From positions 372,001 to 436,000 of the forward strand of contig WLWY01000005.1 in NCBI GenBank assembly GCA_012103325.1: 64,000 nt of DNA. Reading direction: 5' to 3'. The notes below the pieces were generated by a model. It was not told the origin of the DNA. It saw only the letters and a program-made list of their open reading frames with translations, and searched no databases. This DNA is from Alphaproteobacteria bacterium. Lineage in GTDB: Bacteria > Pseudomonadota > Alphaproteobacteria > UBA8366 > GCA-2717185. The position numbers and the translations under genes are program-made. Below, in pieces: positions 17,504-27,275 of the stretch (the first letter of the stretch is position 1; every line of letters begins with the position of its first letter).

Positions 17504-19630
17504 TTAAGACCCGCTCACGGCGGGAACGGGCACGTCCGCGATCTTGAGCCCGTCCCGCAGCCGTTCCCAGTCCGCCGTATTACGGATCGGGAACGCCTTG
17601 AGCAGCCAATCCGCGATGGCGCCTTCGTCCTGCGGGCGATCTTCTCGCCAGTCCTTGCGGACCAGTTCGACGAAGCGCTGCCATTCCGCCTTGGCGTCCG
17701 AGACGCGCCCGAGATGGGCCAGCGCCGCCGCATTCCAGGCCGCGAAATTGTAGACCGCGTCCTCGCTGCGGACCGCGGCCTCCACGCAGCCTTCGTAGTC
17801 GTTGCAAAGGAAGCGGATCACCGCCTGATAGCCCCAATGCAGCGGCTGCACGGTGAGACCGACCTCGAGCGCCTGATCGGCGCGGCCGCGGGCGATGTCC
17901 TGCCGGCCGCAGAAGCTCAGTCCGAGCGTCGAGGAGACCAGCGTCCAGGGATCGTTCTCGTTCAACTCGAACGCCATCTCGTAGGACAGTTCGGCTTGAT
18001 CGAAATGGCCGTCGAGGGCGTAGGACCACGCGGCGCAGAGATGGGCGCGGCAATTTGTCGGGTCCAGGCTGACGGCCGACTTCGCCTGGGCCAGCGCCTC
18101 TTTCGTGCGCTCGGCGGTACGGAACGCGCCCGGAAATATGAGATGATATGAGTTGCTGAAATTGGCGAGGCCGAAATGCGCCGGCGCGAAGCTCGGCACG
18201 TCCTCGATGATTTCCTGAAAAATTTCCGCAGCTTTCAGGCGGTTGCCCTTGCGCCAGCGGTTGGTCAGCGCGGCTGCCTGCAGCCAGCGGTCATAGACGG
18301 AAAGCGTGACATCGCTGGGTTCCCAGAGGATACGCTGCATGCGGTCGGCGGAAATCTGCACGTTTAGCGCGATGGCCATCCGCCGGACGACGAGCCGCTG
18401 CGTCATAAACCATTGCTCGAGATCGGTCTCGTGTTCCTCGCTCCACACAAACTCGCCGTTAGATTGGTCATACAGGGTCAGCACGAGCCGGACGCGTTCG
18501 CCGGAGCGGACGCCGCTTGCATCGACGAGATACTGCACCTGGCCCGACGCCGCATTCGGCGCGGCGACGTTGCCGCTCGAGCCGTCGACGACCGACCATT
18601 CGCGGAAGCGGACGAGGCTGGCGATCAGCTGGTGGCGAACACCGTTCAACAGATCATGGTGGACTTCCTCGATCGGCGCGCCGTTCCCGTTGGCGGGGCT
18701 GATGCCGAACGAGCCAACGACGAGGCGTGGCCGCCTTGCCTGTTCGCTGACGCTGCGCGGTTGCGCCGCGACGGTGGCCGGGGATACCGGTGCTGCCGGG
18801 GCGGCTTGCGGTATTTCCAACGCCTTGAACTGCCCGCTCTTGATCTCGGCGACCAGCGCCTGGGTCTCGTCGGACGGCTCCATATCGTATTCGCTGTCGA
18901 GCAGGTCCCAGAGCGCACTGTAGCGGCGGAGCGCGCCGGAAATATCGGCCTCCAGCGCGGACACCTGCATGAGCCGACGGCACGCGCCTTCGTGGGTTGG
19001 GTCGAGGTTCGACAACGCGATAGCGAGGCTTTTGACCTCCTGTATCCGGTTTGGCGGGATTCTCTCGCCGATTTCCGCGAGCTGCGATTCCAGGCTTAGA
19101 ACGACGCGGTCGTGCAGGTTCTGGCGCTGTACCAACAACCAGGATCGCAGAGAGTCATCGAGATCCTCGTACCCGTCGAGCAGCGACTCCATCAGAAATT
19201 TCCGCTGCAGCGCCATCGTATTCGGGGCGGTCCGCTCGACGCTGTCGACGACGTCCCAGACATCGACTTCGAGCTGCGCGCCGTCGAGGCGCACGTCGCT
19301 GCGACTGATCTTCAGGGCAGATGCGCCCAGCGTTTCGAAGACTTTCCGCAGACCTCGCAAGACCTGGCGCAAGGATGCCCGGGCCTGCGCCTCCGGGACA
19401 TCGCTCCACAGAAGCCCCGCGGCCTGCTCACGCGTTGCCCCCAGATTGGGGCTCAACGCGACATAGGCGAGTAGCGCCTGCGCCTTGCGGCTGCCGAGGT
19501 CGACCGGCCGGCCCTGATAGGCGAGCGAGAACCCGCCGAGGAGAGAAAAGGCCAGTTTCCCCCCGGATAAGTCACCCGCAATCGCGCCGTTGCCGGACAA
19601 CCCCCACGCCATACCGTTTGTCACCCCCAT
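17504..19630 (-). CDS. BTAD (SARP-like) transcriptional regulator with TolB-like/TPR region
   Basis: 708 aa; LAFSLLGGFSLAYQGRPVDLGSRKAQALLAYVALSP...ARASLRQVLRGLRKVF plus BTAD helices and TPR-like C-terminus. Confidence 0.87.
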   Translation of the reverse strand: MGVTNGMAWGLSGNGAIAGDLSGGKLAFSLLGGFSLAYQGRPVDLGSRKAQALLAYVALSPNLGATREQAAGLLWSDVPEAQARASLRQVLRGLRKVFETLGASALKISRSDVRLDGAQLEVDVWDVVDSVERTAPNTMALQRKFLMESLLDGYEDLDDSLRSWLLVQRQNLHDRVVLSLESQLAEIGERIPPNRIQEVKSLAIALSNLDPTHEGACRRLMQVSALEADISGALRRYSALWDLLDSEYDMEPSDETQALVAEIKSGQFKALEIPQAAPAAPVSPATVAAQPRSVSEQARRPRLVVGSFGISPANGNGAPIEEVHHDLLNGVRHQLIASLVRFREWSVVDGSSGNVAAPNAASGQVQYLVDASGVRSGERVRLVLTLYDQSNGEFVWSEEHETDLEQWFMTQRLVVRRMAIALNVQISADRMQRILWEPSDVTLSVYDRWLQAAALTNRWRKGNRLKAAEIFQEIIEDVPSFAPAHFGLANFSNSYHLIFPGAFRTAERTKEALAQAKSAVSLDPTNCRAHLCAAWSYALDGHFDQAELSYEMAFELNENDPWTLVSSTLGLSFCGRQDIARGRADQALEVGLTVQPLHWGYQAVIRFLCNDYEGCVEAAVRSEDAVYNFAAWNAAALAHLGRVSDAKAEWQRFVELVRKDWREDRPQDEGAIADWLLKAFPIRNTADWERLRDGLKIADVPVPAVSGS

Positions 19631-19672
19631 CGTTTATTCTGTGTTTAGGTTCAGAGACTTAACTGTAGGAAG

Positions 19673-20911
19673 TCAAAATAGCGGTATCTCGGAACCCTCG
19701 TGTTTCAGGATGTGGTTGCGCGCCGCTTCCGCTGCAAGTCTAGCGGTTGTTATCGTCGAGGGGAACGGCTGCAGACCCGGAGCCAATGCGCGCACCACCG
19801 GCACCCCCAGAAAGGAGCGCGTCAGGTCGACAACCAGCGGCTCTATGCCTAGGCCGTGCAGCCTGCGGACGATGAGATCGATGCCCGCCTCGGGGTCGGA
19901 CTGCTCGGAGGCCAGGAACATCCGTGGGGAACCGGTGGGGTGGAGTCGGTCGTCTCGGTGTGCATCGATCCTCTGGCTCCGCAGCAGCTTTCTGCGGTCG
20001 GCGTCGTTGAGGGCCGCGTCGCCCCGGACCTGCCGTTTCGCGTCGACGATATGGTGCCCGAGCTCGATCTGACAAAGCTCGAGAACCGCCCTGCGAATGG
20101 CGCCCCACGGATCGAGCCCGGCGGCGAGCCCGCTGGCGAAGCCGCGGCCGTCGGCGTTGCAGGAGACAGCCGCAAAACATGGGATTTCCAGTTCCGTGGT
20201 GATGTCCAGGAGCCCGCTCATCCGATTTTCGGAGCCTGCGCGAAGCTGGCTGATAAGCGCGGGCGCGTCCGCCTGGGCTGACGTTTCAAGGGAAACGGCA
20301 CGGGCGCGTCGGCCGCCGTCCCACCACAGGGCCGCAGCATCGCGTTCGACCAGTTCGAGAAGCGCCGCCACTGTGGCTGCCTCGTTGGTTGGCCCGGCGG
20401 CACACCCGGAGCTTATCGCGGAGGGCAATGCGCGCGCGCGAGCACCGGGTGCGCGGCGCAGACAGAGGTCCGCAGGCACCAGAACGGCTTCGCCGTCGGA
20501 TAGACGGGTCGCGTGCATCCAATCCAGTTCGACCGGCACCTCTTCCGGATCGGCGCCCAACAGCTCTAAAAGGGTACTGAGCACGGGCGTATCGTGGCCA
20601 TGAGGCACGGTGTCAGGCGCGCCCTGCGCCAGATCCTCGCTGTGCCATTCCAGCCGCGACAGATGCTCGATGCCCTCGCCGACACAGCCTTCGAACGCTT
20701 CCTTCTTGTTCAACCCCTTACCGGATAGGCTGGCCACCGGCCAATCCGCTTCAGGATGCCCGAAATCGTTGGCGTGAACTTCACCGCCAAAGAAAACGAA
20801 GCCAGGAGCGTCCGGCGCCTCGATTTGCGAAATCCAGCGAAATTTCGTTGCCGCTTTTTCCAAAGCGCCCTGTGTCGCCGAAGGTTCGCGTGCGTCAAGG
20901 TTATCGTTCAA
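19673..20911 (-). CDS. YcaO-like family protein
   Basis: 412 aa, TTG start; SGKGLNKKEAFEGCVGEGIEHLSR, GCAAGPTNEAATVAALLELVERDAAALWW, CFAAVSCNADGRGFASGLAAGLDPWGAIRRAVLELCQ. Confidence 0.9.
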   Translation of the reverse strand: MNDNLDAREPSATQGALEKAATKFRWISQIEAPDAPGFVFFGGEVHANDFGHPEADWPVASLSGKGLNKKEAFEGCVGEGIEHLSRLEWHSEDLAQGAPDTVPHGHDTPVLSTLLELLGADPEEVPVELDWMHATRLSDGEAVLVPADLCLRRAPGARARALPSAISSGCAAGPTNEAATVAALLELVERDAAALWWDGGRRARAVSLETSAQADAPALISQLRAGSENRMSGLLDITTELEIPCFAAVSCNADGRGFASGLAAGLDPWGAIRRAVLELCQIELGHHIVDAKRQVRGDAALNDADRRKLLRSQRIDAHRDDRLHPTGSPRMFLASEQSDPEAGIDLIVRRLHGLGIEPLVVDLTRSFLGVPVVRALAPGLQPFPSTITTARLAAEAARNHILKHEGSEIPLF

Positions 20912-20990
20912 GGGCCGAAGATCTTCTCAATTGTCGATTACGTCCGTTCTGACCTATGAGGCCGGAAAAGTCGAGACGCCGCGCTTTGGG

Positions 20991-21165
20991 GATACCTCAG
21001 CGAAATAGCGGAACGCAGTCGTTTCCTCCCCCCATCCTAGCCTTCCCCCACAAGGGGGGAAGGGATGCGATCGGTAAATCAGCGCGTTAATCCCCTCCCC
21101 CTTGAGGGAGGAGGGCCAGGGCGGGGGTGGACGGCAGTGATGTCGATTATTTCCGAGAGGTCTCT
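20991..21165. repeat. MITE-like palindromic extragenic element (copy b) with IS5-like terminal inverted repeats
   Basis: Ends GATACCTCAGCGAAAT / ATTTCCGAGAGGTCTCT resemble IS5 ends; core ccccatcctagccttcccccacaagggggg...cctcccccttgagggaggagg...gggggtggacgg. Confidence 0.7.
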
Positions 21166-21236
21166 TGGGGGGAGAAGCTGCTGAACTGTAGTATGATGCG
21201 CGCGCACTGTCCCCCTAGCAAAGGCCTGTTCCCTCC

Positions 21237-21719
21237 ATGAATACCTGTCCCTGTGGCTCCGGCACCGAACTCGATCTCTGTTGCGGCCGGTATTTCGAAA
21301 CCCTGACGGCGCCGACGGCGGAAGCGCTGATGCGGTCGCGTTACAGCGCCCACGCGCTCGGCAAGGGCCAGTATCTCTCGGACACGCTGTCGGCGAAGGA
21401 GCGCGCCGATTTCGACGTCGCCGAATTCGAGGCGGCGTTCGAGCAGCATAAATGGGTCGGTCTGGAGATCCGCGAGACGGCCGGCGGTGGCGAGACGGAC
21501 GATACCGGCACGGTCGAATTCGTCGCCCGCTACAAGGACGGCAGCGGCCCGGCCATTCACCACGAACGCTCCAACTTCATCCGCGAAGAAGGCCGCTGGG
21601 TGTTCGACGGGGCCGTCTTCAACCCAAAGGCGCCGCCTCGGCAGGTCGAAAAGGTCGGCCGCAACGAACCGTGCCCCTGCGGCTCGGGCAAGAAATACAA
21701 GAAATGCTGCGGGGCTTAG
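21237..21719 (+). CDS. YchJ-like SEC-C motif protein
   Basis: 160 aa; N-terminal [14 protein letters not shown] and C-terminal [18 protein letters not shown]. Confidence 0.93.
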   Translation: MNTCPCGSGTELDLCCGRYFETLTAPTAEALMRSRYSAHALGKGQYLSDTLSAKERADFDVAEFEAAFEQHKWVGLEIRETAGGGETDDTGTVEFVARYKDGSGPAIHHERSNFIREEGRWVFDGAVFNPKAPPRQVEKVGRNEPCPCGSGKKYKKCCGA

Positions 21720-21819
21720 GGCGGCGGCTACGGGGTGGGTCCCATTGACAGGATACGGTACGCGGTTGGATGCTATTGTTGGAAACGATGTAACCGCTGT
21801 ATGAGGAGGCGTCGCTGCC

Positions 21820-22647
21820 ATGGAAGTGAACCGTCTGGGGCCGGAGATTGGGGCGGAAATTCTCGGGGTGGATATCCGGGATCTTGACGACGCGGCGTTC
21901 GATGCGATTTACCAGACCTGGCTCGACTGCAATGTCATCGCGGTGCGCGATCAGACTCTGGATCTCGACGATTTCTTCCGTTACAGCCGCCGCTTCGGGC
22001 ACCTGCATGAGCATCCGTCGAAGAGTACGCGCCATCCCGACTATCCGGAGCTGACCGTGCTCGGCACCGACAAGTTCGACGCCGACGGGAAGCTGAACAA
22101 GGCGATCTATGGCCGCGGGTCGGAGAATTGGCACACCGACGGCGCCTATGACGAAATCCCGTTCAAGGCGACGCAGCTCTATGCGCTGGCGATCCCGAGC
22201 ACCGGCGGCGATACGATGTTCGCCAGCATGTACGCGGCCTACGACGCATTACCGGAAGCGGTGAGGCAGCAGCTCGGCGACCGGCGCGGCGCGTTCACCT
22301 ATGGCGGGCGCAAGAAGAGCACCGCGCTGCTCAACCCCGAGGACCGCGACTGGACGCCGGTGATGCATCCGGTCCTGCGCACCCATCCCGAAACGGGACG
22401 CAAAGGGCTGTATTTCGACCCCGGCAAGATCGTTGCCGTCGAAGGGCTGCCGGAAGACGAAAGCGAGGCGCTGATTGAGGAACTGACCGGCTACATGATC
22501 CAGCCGGACGGGCAGTACCGCCACCAGTGGCGCAAGGGCGATGTGGTGATCTGGGACAACCGCTGCACCTACCACCGCGCTGCCGCCGACTACCCGCCGG
22601 AAGAGGACCGCATCCACTGGCGCGTCTCGATCAAGCCGCCGGCATAG
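21820..22647 (+). CDS. TauD/TfdA family Fe(II)/2OG dioxygenase
   Basis: 275 aa; NWHTDGAYDEIP ... VVIWDNRCTYHRA. Confidence 0.92.
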   Translation: MEVNRLGPEIGAEILGVDIRDLDDAAFDAIYQTWLDCNVIAVRDQTLDLDDFFRYSRRFGHLHEHPSKSTRHPDYPELTVLGTDKFDADGKLNKAIYGRGSENWHTDGAYDEIPFKATQLYALAIPSTGGDTMFASMYAAYDALPEAVRQQLGDRRGAFTYGGRKKSTALLNPEDRDWTPVMHPVLRTHPETGRKGLYFDPGKIVAVEGLPEDESEALIEELTGYMIQPDGQYRHQWRKGDVVIWDNRCTYHRAAADYPPEEDRIHWRVSIKPPA

Positions 22648-22689
22648 ATCCGGGCTATCGAAGGTAACGCGGGGTGTATGTACAAATAT

Positions 22690-22836
22690 TGTCCGTCATC
22701 CCGGACTTGATCCGGGATCCAGGCCGAACCGTGCAGCCAAGGCATGGCAATTGTCATAAATCGCCGCGGCATCATGCAGACGGATGGCGCGGCATCGCCA
22801 TGGACCCCCGATCAAGTCGGGGGTGACGGAGTGGAG
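22690..22836. repeat. Paired REP-like palindromes
   Basis: gtcatcccggacttgatccgggatcc ... ggacccccgatcaagtcgggggtgacgg in opposite orientation. Confidence 0.8.
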
Positions 22837-22863
22837 TAACCGCGGAATACCCCGCGTACGACT

Positions 22864-23310
22864 TTAGAGCTTGGCCGGTAGCAGGTGCACCTTGGCGTTT
22901 GGCGTGAAGCGTAGCAGTTCAAGTCGTGTATCCTGCCGCTGCAAAATCAGCGTATAGCGTCCGCGGCGTTCCCGATCGAAGCCCACGATTGTCGGTGGCA
23001 GTATGCCGAAGTCGAACAGCATTTCGACGTCTGCGTACCAGCGAGACGACGCCACGCCCTCCAGCTTGAGCAGTTCGAAATCCTTGAGCTTGGCGTTTCG
23101 GTAAAAGGACGGCACGAAAATACGGTTGTTTGTCAGCGCGTCGCGGAGCAGCGTTTCGATTTGGCTGGCGGTCGGCCTGTCTTCCGCGGCCGCGGCGAGG
23201 CTTGCCAGCAGCATAAATAAACCCGCTGCGAAGGCTGTCAGTGTTCCTGTCCGTAATGTGCTTGTGAACGTCCATTGTGATGCGAGCATGAGAGGGGTCT
23301 CCCTATACAC
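22864..23310 (-). CDS. Hypothetical exported protein
   Basis: 148 aa with N-terminal hydrophobic signal (GTLTAFAAGLFMLLASLAAAAED). Confidence 0.65.
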   Translation of the reverse strand: MYRETPLMLASQWTFTSTLRTGTLTAFAAGLFMLLASLAAAAEDRPTASQIETLLRDALTNNRIFVPSFYRNAKLKDFELLKLEGVASSRWYADVEMLFDFGILPPTIVGFDRERRGRYTLILQRQDTRLELLRFTPNAKVHLLPAKL

Positions 23311-23450
23311 ACTAGTTTCGCGACAATTTTAAGGGGAGCCTGTTTTGCAAGCAAGCGGTTGCTGTGTTTGCGTGCCTCGAATTTCGCGGGCGTTCGCGCC
23401 GACTCGCGTTATAAATCCAGCGGGGTCTTCGAACTTTTCGGGATACGGCC

Positions 23451-24113
23451 ATGCGCATCTTTCTCGTTCGCCACGGCGAGTCGATTTCCAACGTCGACGC
23501 GAGCATCTACGCCGAACTGTCCGACCATGTGATCCCGCTTTCGGACAAGGGGAAAACGCAGGCGGAGGAAGCGGGCGCGTTCCTGCGCGACTATTTCCGC
23601 ACTTTGCCGCGCGATGAGGCTTTTTCACCCGTCCGGCTCTGGACCAGCCCCTACCGGCGCACGCGCGAGACGGCGCACGCGATTGAAACGGTGATCGGCG
23701 ACAGCGTTCCGCTCGACCGGCGCGAACATATCAATCTGTGCGAGCAGCAATTCGGCCTGTTCGACGGCGTTCCCGACGAGGAGCTGCCGGTGCGCTTTCC
23801 CAATGAATACGCGCACTACAAGAAATGCGTCGATCACGAGGGCAAGTTCTGGGCCCGCGTGCCGCTCGGCGAGAGTCGTTTCGATGTGGCCGTGCGGGTG
23901 CGCGAGACCTTCGGCACCTTTCTGCGCGACGCGGAGCGCTGGCGGTACAAGAACATCATCGTCATCTGCCATGGCGTGACCCTGCGGGCCTTCGTTATGC
24001 AATGGCTGCACCTGACCCCGGAATGGTTCGAAGCCGAACCGACGCCCGGCAATTGCTGGATCCGGCTCATCGATGACGCGGGCGATCAGGGCTATATCTA
24101 CCGGAAGGACTAA
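23451..24113 (+). CDS. Histidine phosphatase family protein
   Basis: 220 aa; MRIFLVRHGESISNVD, SPYRRTRETA, VICHGVTLRAF. Confidence 0.93.
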   Translation: MRIFLVRHGESISNVDASIYAELSDHVIPLSDKGKTQAEEAGAFLRDYFRTLPRDEAFSPVRLWTSPYRRTRETAHAIETVIGDSVPLDRREHINLCEQQFGLFDGVPDEELPVRFPNEYAHYKKCVDHEGKFWARVPLGESRFDVAVRVRETFGTFLRDAERWRYKNIIVICHGVTLRAFVMQWLHLTPEWFEAEPTPGNCWIRLIDDAGDQGYIYRKD

Positions 24114-24247
24114 GGCGCAGGCTGCAACGGTTTTCGGCACCGACACCCACAGAATTGCCTTATCCAGTGACGGCGGGATAGCATTGCGGTTATCTCACGC
24201 CGATCGCCCTTCCGTTCGCGGTTCCAGGATTCAAGCCCAAAAGGAAA

Positions 24248-25039
24248 ATGTCCATGCCCACAGCCGGCCTCAGTAAATACGGTCCTGTCCCCAGCCAGTT
24301 CAGTCCCGAAGAATGGGAGGCCCGTTGCGACCTCGCCGCGTGCTATCGCCTTGTCGATCTCTATGGCTGGAGCGATCTGTTCGGGACCCACATCTCGCTC
24401 CGCGTGCCGGGGACCGAGCATTTCCTGCTCAACCCCTACGGCCTGCTCTTCGGCGAGATCACGGCGTCTTCGCTGATCAAGGTCGATCAGGATGGCCAGG
24501 TTGTCGGCGAGGCCGAATACCCCATCAACCCGGCGGGCTTCACGATCCATTCGGCGATCCATATGTCGTCGTATGAACTGAACGCGGTGCTGCACACCCA
24601 TACCCGTGCCGGCAACGCGGTCGCCTGCATGAAGGAAGGCCTGCTGCCCTATCATCAGAAGGCGCTGACGCTCATCGGCTTCGTGTCCTATCACGACTAC
24701 GAGTCGGTTGCCCTCGACCATTCCGAGCGAGAGCGTCTGGTCAAGGACCTCGGCGACGGCCGCATCATGGTGCTGCGCAACCACGGCCTGTTGACGGTTG
24801 GCGAAACCATTGCGGAGGCGTTCTTCTGGATGTACCGGATGGAGATGGCCTGCCAATACCAGGTCGACCTGCTGAGCCTGGGCCGTGAATTACAGCTGCC
24901 ATCGAAGGAAACCCAGGACTACACCATCGAGATGGGCAAGAAACTGTTCGGCAAGGGCGGTAGTGCGTCCAAAAACATGCAGTGGGGTGCGATGACCCGC
25001 AAGCTGGAGCGCGAGGTCGGCACCGACTGGCTGAGCTAG
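24248..25039 (+). CDS. Class II aldolase/adducin family protein
   Basis: 263 aa; GWSDLFGTHISLRVPG, LHTHTRAGNAVAC, LRNHGLLTVGETIAEAF. Confidence 0.92.
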   Translation: MSMPTAGLSKYGPVPSQFSPEEWEARCDLAACYRLVDLYGWSDLFGTHISLRVPGTEHFLLNPYGLLFGEITASSLIKVDQDGQVVGEAEYPINPAGFTIHSAIHMSSYELNAVLHTHTRAGNAVACMKEGLLPYHQKALTLIGFVSYHDYESVALDHSERERLVKDLGDGRIMVLRNHGLLTVGETIAEAFFWMYRMEMACQYQVDLLSLGRELQLPSKETQDYTIEMGKKLFGKGGSASKNMQWGAMTRKLEREVGTDWLS

Positions 25040-25105
25040 CCGTTTTGAAATGCCCCTTTGCTTCGTCTTGAATTTTCAAAAGGCGAAGCGGAATGCAAAC
25101 GCTGC

Positions 25106-25429
25106 CTAATCGTCGTCGCGGTCGTCGTCCCAAATATCGTCGCTGTGCATGCTGTCCATGTCGTCGCGGACGTCGCGCGTGAAGGGCAGATGCTCCTCTG
25201 GGTCGTGATCGCCGGTATCACTGGTCCGTCGTCCGCTGAAGAAAAACACCACGAAGCCCACGACCATGACGATGGCCCCGGGCGTTTCGGCAGGAATCGT
25301 TAAGCCAAACAGATCAAGAGCGAACAGCTCGCTGCTGCCCATGATCAGCAGCAGCACACCGGCTAGGATGATCGTGATCCCGCCGAGCGCGAAGCCGAAC
25401 CGGGCCAGGCGGGATCGCGGCTTTGACAT
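25106..25429 (-). CDS. Small membrane protein with Asp-rich C-terminal tail
   Basis: 107 aa from internal Met: two hydrophobic segments, then DDMDSMHSDDIWDDDRDDD. Confidence 0.7.
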   Translation of the reverse strand: MSKPRSRLARFGFALGGITIILAGVLLLIMGSSELFALDLFGLTIPAETPGAIVMVVGFVVFFFSGRRTSDTGDHDPEEHLPFTRDVRDDMDSMHSDDIWDDDRDDD

Positions 25430-25430
25430 T

Positions 25431-26069
25431 TCACTTCTCCGCTTGGGCGATCCGCACGCCTTGCCCGAAACTTTCCCCGTCCGCCGCCAGGAAGGCGCGT
25501 TCTTCCTCTGTATTCTCCCGGCCCAGCACCTCATTGCGATGCGGGAAGCGGCCGAAACGGGCAACGATGTCGCGGTGGCGGGTCCAGCCGGTGATGCTGC
25601 GCTGGACATAGGCGTGCCATTCCGGTGCCGCGGAATCGTGGAGCTTTTGCAGCAATGCGAGTCCCCGGTCCTGTTCTTCGACCTGCTCCGAATGATGGAA
25701 GGGGTGGTAGAGCCAGATCCGTGCGACCGGATGCAGTTCCTGGTCCAGCTCGTCATCGATGGCACGGTTGACGATTTCGAAGGCGCAGATGTCGCCGCGA
25801 TAGGCATCCGGCGTGTTGCGATACAGGTTCCGGGTGAACTGATCGAGCAGCAGAATGAGCGCCAACGCGCCGTCCGGCGTCGTCTGCCAGTCCATCAAGG
25901 TTCGGGCGCAGGCTTGCGGGACAATCGACCCGAAGCGCGCGCGGATGTCGTCGTCCACTGCGGGTCCACCCTTGTACCACCAGTCGCGGCGTGCGGCGGC
26001 GACCTTTGGCCCGTCGAGGCTCGGGCCGAGCCAGAAGGCAACAATGTCCGCGATGATCGTGCTGCTCAT
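25431..26069 (-). CDS. DUF924 family protein
   Basis: From internal Met: IADIVAFWLGP...LILLLDQFTRNLYRNTPDAY...LYHPFHHSEQVEEQDRGLAL...GRFPHRNEVLGREN. Confidence 0.9.
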   Translation of the reverse strand: MSSTIIADIVAFWLGPSLDGPKVAAARRDWWYKGGPAVDDDIRARFGSIVPQACARTLMDWQTTPDGALALILLLDQFTRNLYRNTPDAYRGDICAFEIVNRAIDDELDQELHPVARIWLYHPFHHSEQVEEQDRGLALLQKLHDSAAPEWHAYVQRSITGWTRHRDIVARFGRFPHRNEVLGRENTEEERAFLAADGESFGQGVRIAQAEK

Positions 26070-26135
26070 GGTAATGTACCTAAAAGAATGGTGAACGCTG
26101 GAATCGGCGGCAACCCTAACCGACGGGAGATTTGC

Positions 26136-26819
26136 ATGTCCACGGCTCTTATTACCGGATGCGATTACGGCATCGGCTTCGAATTTGCGCGGCAATACGC
26201 GGCAGACGGCTGGACCGTGCACGCGATCTGCCTGGACGAGGCGAGCCGGGATAAGGTGAGCGCGCTGTCCGACAACGTGCATTTCCATCATGCGGACGTC
26301 TCCGACCAGGCTGGCGTCGCCGCGCTGGCGGAGGCGTTGAGCGGCGAAGCCATCGATCTGCTGATCAACAATGCGGCGACCTTCGCGCCGGACGGTCCCG
26401 GCACCTTGATGCTGCCCGACATGGATGAATTCACCCGCGTCATGCGGGTCAACGCCGTCGCGCCGATCTACGTTGCCGACGCCTTCGAAAAGCATGTCGC
26501 GCGGAGCGGCACGAAACTGATGGTGTTCATCGGCACGCGATCCGGGTCGATCGGCGACAACGGGTCGGGCGGGCACTATGCCTACCGCTGCAGCAAGACG
26601 GCGCTCAACATGGCGGTAAAAAGCCTGTCCCTCGACTTCGCCGAGCAGGGCGTGATCACCGCCGTGTTGCATCCGGGCTCGGTCGCCACGGAAACCCGCA
26701 AGGGCGGCCAGATCCCCGTGACCGAGAGCGTGACCGGTATGCGCGGCATTATCAGCGGGCTGACGCTGGAACAGTCCGGTTCGTTCCTGCGCTACGACGG
26801 CGGCACTATCGAGTGGTGA
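26136..26819 (+). CDS. SDR family oxidoreductase
   Basis: From Met at 26136: STALITGCDYGIGFEFARQ; NNAA; YRCSKTALNM. Confidence 0.88.
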   Translation: MSTALITGCDYGIGFEFARQYAADGWTVHAICLDEASRDKVSALSDNVHFHHADVSDQAGVAALAEALSGEAIDLLINNAATFAPDGPGTLMLPDMDEFTRVMRVNAVAPIYVADAFEKHVARSGTKLMVFIGTRSGSIGDNGSGGHYAYRCSKTALNMAVKSLSLDFAEQGVITAVLHPGSVATETRKGGQIPVTESVTGMRGIISGLTLEQSGSFLRYDGGTIEW

Positions 26820-26823
26820 GAGC

Positions 26824-27228
26824 ATGAAAGTCACGACCGTTGCACCCGGCGACGATGTGTATGCGGAACTGAACAAGCGGCTCGTCGCTTTCAACCGCGA
26901 CCATGTCGATTGGGACGCAGACATATTTACGGTTTGTCTGCGCGACGATACCGGTACGCTACGCGGCGGCGGCCGCGGTATCGTGCGCATGGGTGCGTTG
27001 GAGGTGCGCAGTCTGTGGCTTGACCAGGATCAGCGTCGTGGCGGGTTCGGCCGCGAGATCGTTGAGGAAATCGAAAGCGAAGCCCGCCTGCGCGGTGCGA
27101 CGAAGGCGTTTCTCGACACTTACGATTTTCAGGCGAAGGAATTCTACGAGGGGCTGGGATACGCCGTCTTTGGATCGTTCGAATTTCCAAACGACACGGC
27201 ACGGTTCTATCTCGGCAAGGTGTTGTAG
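26824..27228 (+). CDS. GNAT family N-acetyltransferase
   Basis: 134 aa; LEVRSLWLDQDQRRGGFGREIVEEIESEARLRGATKAFLDTYDFQAKEFYEGLGYAVFG. Confidence 0.9.
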   Translation: MKVTTVAPGDDVYAELNKRLVAFNRDHVDWDADIFTVCLRDDTGTLRGGGRGIVRMGALEVRSLWLDQDQRRGGFGREIVEEIESEARLRGATKAFLDTYDFQAKEFYEGLGYAVFGSFEFPNDTARFYLGKVL

Positions 27229-27275
27229 TATGACCGAAGCCAATTTTCGTCCGTGCCTATTATTCGGAGGGTCCG

